Source: Candidatus Thorarchaeota archaeon SMTZ1-45
GTDB lineage: Archaea; Asgardarchaeota; Thorarchaeia; Thorarchaeales; Thorarchaeaceae
Direction: 5' to 3'
Assembly (NCBI GenBank): GCA_001563335.1
Contig: LRSL01000031.1
Location: 1 to 55,693 of the forward strand
DNA length: 55,693 bases
The notes beneath the pieces were generated by a model. That model worked only from the letters and a program-made list of their open reading frames with translations, was not told the origin of the DNA and ran no database searches. Position 1 is the first letter of the stretch. Every line of letters begins with the position of its first letter. Shown in pieces: positions 50,703 through 55,693 of this stretch. The position numbers and the translations under genes are program-made.

Positions 50703-50791
50703 TAAATCACTGTGTAATGTTTATCCCGAACCCTCTTAACCATATGTACATAAGATTGAAGTCATTGCGTTTCATTGTAAGCCAGTTTCTT

Positions 50792-51553
50792 ATGAGTTCA
50801 TTTGATAATATTGCATTGGCCTATGACGATTCAGTTGACTGGAAAGCAAGATTAGCTAGAGAGATACCATTCTTGATGTCTCGACTTGGTAATCCAAAGG
50901 GAAAACGTGTATTAGACTTGGCATGTGGAACCGGAAGACATTCTGTTGCTCTTACGCTTGAAGGCGCAGAGGTTGTTGGAATTGACAATAGCAAGGTGAT
51001 GATTTCAAGAGCCCAAAAGCTTGCTGAGTCGAATAGAGTGTCAACAGAGTTTGTCATTGGGGATATAGAAGCATTTCAGTCAATTGCACCTGGTCAATTC
51101 GATTTGATAATCTGTCTAGGAAATTCCCTTGCCCTGCTTGATAGTCTGAGTGTTTTAGAGAGAGTTCTTTCATCCGTCTTCAGCTCATTAAAAGATGGTA
51201 GTGTGTTTGTTGCACAAGTACTGAACTTTGAGGAGATACATAGAACTGGTTTCAGGCTTTTCCCACAAAAGATTGGGAAAATGGCTACTGGAGAAGAGGT
51301 GGTGTTTTCTAGATTTTATGAGCACACAGATCCTCCGAACTCATCGACTCTAGTAATGTCAGCGCAAACGAAGGTTAAAGGCGATTGGACAACTGTGGTT
51401 TCAAAACAGAAGGTGCTTAATCTCAACGAAAACCTGATGAAAAGATACCTAGCTCAAGCTGGTTTTCGAGAAACTAGGTTTTATTCAGACTATTCAGAGT
51501 CAATCTTTGTTGGGAGTGATGACCGAAATATGGTCATACACTCCCGGAGATGA
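50792..51553 (+). CDS. Class I SAM-dependent methyltransferase
   Basis: About 253 residues with a full core: RVLDLACGTGRHSVAL (motif I), VVGIDNSKVMISRA (motif II), FVIGDIEAF, FDLIICLGNSLALL (motif IV region) and later FVAQVLNF. The protein begins SSFDNIALAYDDSVDWKARLAREIPFL, usual for this group. ATG 50792 is chosen because an A/T-rich ATATGTACATAAG lies about 45 nt upstream; the frame is open back to 50618, overlapping the small membrane-protein gene. Substrate unknown. Ends 2 nt before the convergent peptidase gene. Confidence 0.85.
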   Translation: MSSFDNIALAYDDSVDWKARLAREIPFLMSRLGNPKGKRVLDLACGTGRHSVALTLEGAEVVGIDNSKVMISRAQKLAESNRVSTEFVIGDIEAFQSIAPGQFDLIICLGNSLALLDSLSVLERVLSSVFSSLKDGSVFVAQVLNFEEIHRTGFRLFPQKIGKMATGEEVVFSRFYEHTDPPNSSTLVMSAQTKVKGDWTTVVSKQKVLNLNENLMKRYLAQAGFRETRFYSDYSESIFVGSDDRNMVIHSRR

Positions 51554-51555
51554 GA

Positions 51556-53043
51556 TCACATGCGTCGTTTTCGTCGAACAAATACGATAACTAGTACAAT
51601 GATACCAGCTATGCTAGTAGAAAGTAGGATAATAGGAGGTATTCTAAGCCCCTGTAATGCTCTTTCAAGTACACCTGCAGCAGCATCCCAAACATCTGCA
51701 ATTGCTGTGAGATGTATTTGAATCTCAGCTAATTCTTCATGGTAGACTGACACTGCTGATGACAAATCCCCATCAAGGACATGTTCATACTGATAGGCAA
51801 TATTCTCGAAAGCTTGTGTCACTAGCTTTCTACCTGCGGTATAGAAAGGAGTATTGACTGTCGAATTATCAGCAAACAGTTCGAAGTGTTCAAGAGCTAA
51901 CCTAGCCTCTGAAACAAAATCCTGAAGATCGAGGTCTGGTAGTACACTTGGGAGTGCGTCAATCGCAGCCCGATATGATTCACATTGTTGAGTCAAGCTA
52001 AATTCTATTTCGAAGCCGAGATTTTGCAAAATGATGGACTTTGTTTCCAGATTATACTCATCAAATTCATCCATGAATGAGGACAGTCCTGCTTCAGTGA
52101 GATCAGCAGCCATCGCTCTGAATGCATTGGACCCAAAATTCCAGAAGAAAATATCTTCAGACTCAGGAGCATAGGAGGTTCTATCACCACGTAATCTGTC
52201 CAAAATATAGTTGACAAAATCGTGAGTGAAATCTTCTCTTATTCCACTTCCTGGCTTAACAATGGTGATCCCATAAAGCCCAAGCCAGGCTTGATCCAAT
52301 GATGTGTAAGAAATGTCATAGATTCCGCTTCCATCATCAGGAAATGTTGCAGGATCATCAATCAATCCAATTGCGGGGTCCATGATTTGAGCGGTACCAG
52401 AAGTGTTATTGTATCCAGTAATCAAAATCGAGTGAGTTGGGGTGGTATCATTGATGCCTAAATCTCTGAGGATATCGTAGTCAGAGGCTGGAAGGTTCTG
52501 TAGATTTACATAGATTTCAACTGGAAAGCCACGGTCTATACCATTCTTCAGAATCTGGATTCCTTCATCCCATCCGTCAATCTCAGTCCAGTTGACGCTT
52601 TCTGACTCCATTTTCAACGCCATGAGTGGGCCATAGTCAGTACTATCAGTGTCCATATAGAATTCAATTTCGAAACCGAAAAGGTCTGCAACTGTGGTCA
52701 TAGTGCTCTGTTGTCTATAAATCGGACCGGGTAGAAATTTCCAGTCGTCTTCGTATCGAACATAACCTGCTGTGAATCCTGCACCTGAAACAGCTAACAC
52801 TTCAGCAAGATCTAGCTGAACACCAATACTCTGCAATGCCATTGAGAGAGTTGCCCAATGGCAGAAACCATTGATCTCTTGCCATACGTAGGGAACTTCC
52901 GTCACTTTTCCTGCGTCAGTTGATACATCATAGTTGGTTTTCAGAAAACTAGCAGTATCCAAGTCCGTTGTTCTTGGAACACCTATACTGATGAAGATAG
53001 CAAGTATTGTAATTAGAGCAAATCCATTTCCAGTCAGTTTCAT
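51556..53043 (-). CDS. Surface-anchored C39-like cysteine peptidase
   Basis: About 495 residues. Signal peptide or helix (hydrophobic 7-22), then a papain/C39-like domain: VPYVWQEINGFCHWATLSMAL (Cys, about residue 62), THSILITGY (His, about 205) and IMDPAIG (Asp, about 222), the Cys-His-Asp order of Peptidase_C39-like proteins. The middle and C-terminal helical part (about 260-455) is unknown. It ends with a membrane helix (ILLSTSIAGIIVLVIVFV) and RRKRRM, so the enzyme faces out and is held in the membrane. GGAGGAATTGGA precedes ATG 53043. Last gene after the ABC ATPase and permease, hence probably acts on the exported substrate. Catalysis is inferred. Confidence 0.82.
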   Translation of the reverse strand: MKLTGNGFALITILAIFISIGVPRTTDLDTASFLKTNYDVSTDAGKVTEVPYVWQEINGFCHWATLSMALQSIGVQLDLAEVLAVSGAGFTAGYVRYEDDWKFLPGPIYRQQSTMTTVADLFGFEIEFYMDTDSTDYGPLMALKMESESVNWTEIDGWDEGIQILKNGIDRGFPVEIYVNLQNLPASDYDILRDLGINDTTPTHSILITGYNNTSGTAQIMDPAIGLIDDPATFPDDGSGIYDISYTSLDQAWLGLYGITIVKPGSGIREDFTHDFVNYILDRLRGDRTSYAPESEDIFFWNFGSNAFRAMAADLTEAGLSSFMDEFDEYNLETKSIILQNLGFEIEFSLTQQCESYRAAIDALPSVLPDLDLQDFVSEARLALEHFELFADNSTVNTPFYTAGRKLVTQAFENIAYQYEHVLDGDLSSAVSVYHEELAEIQIHLTAIADVWDAAAGVLERALQGLRIPPIILLSTSIAGIIVLVIVFVRRKRRM

Positions 53044-53119
53044 TCCAATTCCTCCAGAGAAATAATTGTGGCAAGGTGGAGCCACCAACACAAAAGATAC
53101 TCCACCTTTACCACTCCCT

Positions 53120-54799
53120 CTAGGGTTCAGGTCTAGAGAGATATCTAATTCCTGACCACACAAGGATACCGGCAATCGCCCACTGGACAATTAATCCTAT
53201 GACAGAAACTCCAATCATCATGTTACCGGGACCAAAGATGTTCTCCATTATTTCAAAGAAATCAATACCAGTACCAATGGTTAGGAAGATGTCTACGAAC
53301 ATGACACCCAGGATTGAGAACTCTGCTAGCATAACAGAGGTCATCACATTTGCTTGATGAGCTGGCGACTTTGTGTCCTCATAGTTTGGATTTCGTGCTG
53401 TCACACCAGTAGCCATGAGCATTCCACCGATGACCGCCATATATCCAAGACCTAACAATAATGCTAGTTCAATGAGAGTCATCTCAATGATAAAGTAGAT
53501 GATGATAGAAGGTATGATTGCAAGAGGTATGCCTATCAACGCCTGAGATACAATCCTGCTCTTTACGAATCTAGAAGCCCCAGAGGGAGCACCCTGAATA
53601 ATCCAAAGCTGGTCCTTGCTCTCAAGGAATCCAGTGCCAGCAAATGGAATTGATCCTACAAGAGACATCATCACTATCAACATCATGAAGAGTTCACTAA
53701 ATTGGAAGTATTCGATATCCATAGATGTCATGATGATTGGCATGATTATCGCGAGTACCAAACCATATCCAATCTTTGACAGGTTCTGTGCTTTACGCAG
53801 AAAGTCCTTGATGTTAGTGACCATAAGTGAACCAAAGGGTCCTGAGTTAATCCTTCTAACACCTCTGAGGAACACATTCTCTCCACTAACTGTGGTCACA
53901 ACCTCAGTACGGACGCCGGCTTCAATAGTGAACACTCTATCAGCTGTAATAAGTGCTAGACCAACAATACCCACAACGAATCCAATTGATAGGATTGAGG
54001 TCACAAGCATGTCTAGCTGCAGCACAGATGAGAAACCCAATATTTGAGAGCCAGTCATTCCGATACCATTGAATGTTATCGCAAGCCAGCTGATCAGATC
54101 AGCAAACCATGTCGATGGAAGAATTAGAAATGCATTCATTCCCATCATCTCAGATAGTGTCGGAAGGAAAAACATCAGTCCGTACATTGGAATGATGACC
54201 ACTATAGCTACAACCATTGCCAATGCTTTTGCGATGTCATTGCCTCGTGAGGAATCACCAAGCCTTGCTTGTATGACGCTTGTTAGGAAGTTTGAGAGCC
54301 AGATTGTACCCATTGCCAGCATCGTGACTACACCATAGACCAATAGTTGACCAATGATACTAACCTCGAACGCTAACATGAATGGAGTGATCAAGAGAGG
54401 AGCCAGGAATATTATGATTAGTCCATATAGACCAACCTTCCCCAGAAATGTTCCAGTCATTATATCCCTAGTTCGGACATTGTTTGATAGAAAAATCTCC
54501 CATTGTCCAATCTTGATCTCTTGTAATGCATACGAAAGAGGGAACAATAGCAGCACAAGCCAAAGAAACAATCCCACAGTGCGCATCAGTCCTGGGAATA
54601 TCACCATGAGCATGGGTCGTAACACATGCATAGGAAATAATGCGCTTAGGACAGCATTGTATATCATTGGAGTTGCAACTACTGCCCACACTAAGGCTAG
54701 TGCATATAGAACTCCAGTGTAGATTTTCCTATGACCCCTCAAACTTGAGGACAACACCTGGAACTCTGCTTTTGCAATTGCTAACCAGGTTCGTACCAT
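53120..54799 (-). CDS. ABC exporter permease (ABC-2-like)
   Basis: 559 residues with about 12 membrane helices, N-terminal segment like ABC-2 permeases (WLAIAKAEFQVLSSSLRGHRK then a helix). Pairs with the ATPase 6 nt upstream, GGAGGT precedes ATG 54799. A peptidase gene follows after 76 nt. It would export a peptide, lipid or drug; nothing in the sequence decides. Six further helices after the central loop (about 300-550) suggest a fused two-half permease. Confidence 0.85.
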   Translation of the reverse strand: MVRTWLAIAKAEFQVLSSSLRGHRKIYTGVLYALALVWAVVATPMIYNAVLSALFPMHVLRPMLMVIFPGLMRTVGLFLWLVLLLFPLSYALQEIKIGQWEIFLSNNVRTRDIMTGTFLGKVGLYGLIIIFLAPLLITPFMLAFEVSIIGQLLVYGVVTMLAMGTIWLSNFLTSVIQARLGDSSRGNDIAKALAMVVAIVVIIPMYGLMFFLPTLSEMMGMNAFLILPSTWFADLISWLAITFNGIGMTGSQILGFSSVLQLDMLVTSILSIGFVVGIVGLALITADRVFTIEAGVRTEVVTTVSGENVFLRGVRRINSGPFGSLMVTNIKDFLRKAQNLSKIGYGLVLAIIMPIIMTSMDIEYFQFSELFMMLIVMMSLVGSIPFAGTGFLESKDQLWIIQGAPSGASRFVKSRIVSQALIGIPLAIIPSIIIYFIIEMTLIELALLLGLGYMAVIGGMLMATGVTARNPNYEDTKSPAHQANVMTSVMLAEFSILGVMFVDIFLTIGTGIDFFEIMENIFGPGNMMIGVSVIGLIVQWAIAGILVWSGIRYLSRPEP

Positions 54800-54805
54800 T
54801 TAGTA

Positions 54806-55576
54806 TTACCTCCAAGCTAATAGGGTCTGTCTGTCTACATGACCGCCAACTATCTTCAGATAAGCATCTTCAAGGTCTTTTGCACTAGTTGCTTCAATGA
54901 TTTCCGAAGGAGAGCCGATTGTTACAAGGGCACCCTCATTGAGGATACCGACGACATCACAGACATCCTCAACAAATGATGTCTGGTGTGAGCAGATGAA
55001 GAAGCTAGTTTCAGTTTCTTCGGCTAGGACAAGAATGAGATCCTTGACCAATGCACTTGCTGCTGGATCAAGTCGTGAAGTTGGCTCGTCTAGGAACACA
55101 AGCTTCGGTTCACTGAGTAGTGTTGAAGCAACAAGAACCTTCTGCTTCATTCCAGAAGAGTAGGATTCTAAGAGGTCGTTCTGACGTCCCTCCAGTCCAA
55201 GCATACCAAGCATAATGTCTATGCGTCTGTTCAGACTAGCTCCATTTCTTCCATTCAATGCTCCTATGAACTCTAGAAACTCTACTGCTGATAGTTTAGA
55301 GTACAGTCCAGGAGACTCAGGTAGCAGACCAGTCACAGCCTTGATCAGATTTCGCTGTGTACTGACATCATAACCACATACTGTGGCTTGTCCGCTTGTC
55401 TGTTTCATGAGCCCAGATAGAATCCTGACTGTGGTTGTCTTCCCTGCACCATTTGGACCAAGGAATCCAAACCTACTACCAGACCGAACCTCTAGGTTCA
55501 GATCTCTAACGGCGTGAACAGTGTCGAACTTCTTGTTCAGGCCGCGTGTTTGAATAACAATCCCGTTGTTTGCCAT
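54806..55576 (-). CDS. ABC transporter ATP-binding protein
   Basis: About 256 residues. Walker A GPNGAGKTTTV (about residue 36), Q-loop near LLPESPGLY, signature YSSGMKQKV (about 132), Walker B LVFLDEPTSRLD and the H-loop FICSHQ. This is the DrrA/CcmA-type subfamily of exporters, working as a dimer with the adjacent permease. ATG 55576 follows GGGTGG by 4-5 nt; an ATG/other start at 55597 would overlap the palindromic operator. Cytosolic face of the membrane. Confidence 0.93.
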   Translation of the reverse strand: MANNGIVIQTRGLNKKFDTVHAVRDLNLEVRSGSRFGFLGPNGAGKTTTVRILSGLMKQTSGQATVCGYDVSTQRNLIKAVTGLLPESPGLYSKLSAVEFLEFIGALNGRNGASLNRRIDIMLGMLGLEGRQNDLLESYSSGMKQKVLVASTLLSEPKLVFLDEPTSRLDPAASALVKDLILVLAEETETSFFICSHQTSFVEDVCDVVGILNEGALVTIGSPSEIIEATSAKDLEDAYLKIVGGHVDRQTLLAWR

Positions 55577-55589
55577 TTTTGCCACCCGA

Positions 55590-55609
55590 GTAAACAATTA
55601 TTTGTTTAC
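55590..55609 (-). promoter_or_regulatory. Palindromic operator of the ABC/peptidase operon
   Basis: GTAAACAA (55590-55597) and TTGTTTAC (55602-55609) are perfect inverted copies with a 4-nt spacer, and GTAAACATT recurs at about 55619. The pair lies 14 nt before the ATPase ATG and just below the expected transcription start, so a dimeric regulator bound here would repress the operon. The regulator gene is not in the window. Confidence 0.65.
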
Positions 55610-55631
55610 CAAATCTAGGTAAACATTCAAC

Positions 55632-55649
55632 AAATTTATATATAAATTT
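55632..55649 (-). promoter_or_regulatory. TATA box of the ABC/peptidase operon
   Basis: AAATTTATATATAAATTT is a perfect 18-nt palindrome holding a strong TATA box, about 25-30 nt above the operator at 55590-55609. Being symmetric it could also fire to the right, off the window. Confidence 0.6.
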
Positions 55650-55693
55650 TCCCAATAATGTAACAAGGAATTACCACAAAAGGTTCATATTGT

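Noticed and set aside
1..55693. CRISPR arrays, integrase, transposase or attachment sites
   Set aside because: No regularly spaced repeat series, no IS-type inverted-repeat ends and no recombinase motif seen; the 36-bp and beta-helix repeats are coding.

Overview
The window is archaeal chromosome, about 41% G+C, dense with short operons and with no rRNA, tRNA, CRISPR array, transposase or integrase that I can see. Promoters look archaeal (A/T-rich TATA boxes 25-45 nt before starts). Several starts have GGAGG/GGTGA ribosome sites and many are GTG or TTG. Giant NosD-type beta-helix surface protein, group 3b hydrogenase, Pit/DUF47 pair, tandem Lrp regulator, leucine-rich-repeat protein and many small membrane or zinc-ribbon proteins suggest an Asgard archaeon, perhaps Thorarchaeota-like. 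That placement is inference; no decisive marker gene or eukaryotic signature protein is present.

Layout. 1-7862: the 3' part of a giant secreted beta-helix protein whose frame is open to the window edge. 7.9-11.3 kb: Lrp-like regulator, small secreted protein, DUF362 protein, dodecin, with clear hairpin terminators. 11.4-14.8 kb: minus-strand run of SCP2, M24-peptidase-like, alpha/beta hydrolase and methyltransferase genes. 14.9-19.1 kb: unknown proteins, MsrA, methyltransferase, PAS, DUF457-like and NUDIX proteins. 19.1-20.6 kb: an unusual regulatory island with a secreted 12-residue-repeat protein (DPNTVRILD), a ribbon-helix-helix regulator and shared TGTAATA palindromes. 20.7-24.6 kb: a complete hydBGDA group 3b [NiFe]-hydrogenase operon. 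24.7-28.1 kb: YgbA-like protein, small Cys-rich protein, FAD-linked oxidase, metallophosphoesterase. 28.2-32.4 kb: three tandem ArsB/NhaD-type permeases, then a GC-rich intergenic element that may be a structured RNA. 32.6-35.0 kb: zinc-finger NYN nuclease and a short, bacterial (CPR-like) alanyl-tRNA synthetase lacking C-Ala. 35.0-40.0 kb: DUF47/Pit phosphate transport, MBL hydrolase, sodium symporter with a tiny two-helix partner, membrane-bound winged helix. 40-51.5 kb: metallophosphoesterase, zinc-ribbon membrane proteins, nitroreductase, ferredoxin/acyl-CoA dehydrogenase pair, DUF1028, LRR, SDR and methyltransferase. 51.5-55.6 kb: ABC exporter ATPase and permease followed by a surface-anchored C39-like cysteine peptidase, behind a strong palindromic operator.

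The best leads for something undescribed are: (i) the RHH regulator, DPNTVRILD-repeat protein and hydrogenase island, tied together by one palindrome; (ii) the ABC exporter with an extracellular C39-like peptidase; (iii) the GC-rich element at 32.4 kb with two competing folds; (iv) the CPR-type short AlaRS in an archaeal context. Function statements rest on motifs read by eye; no database search was possible.
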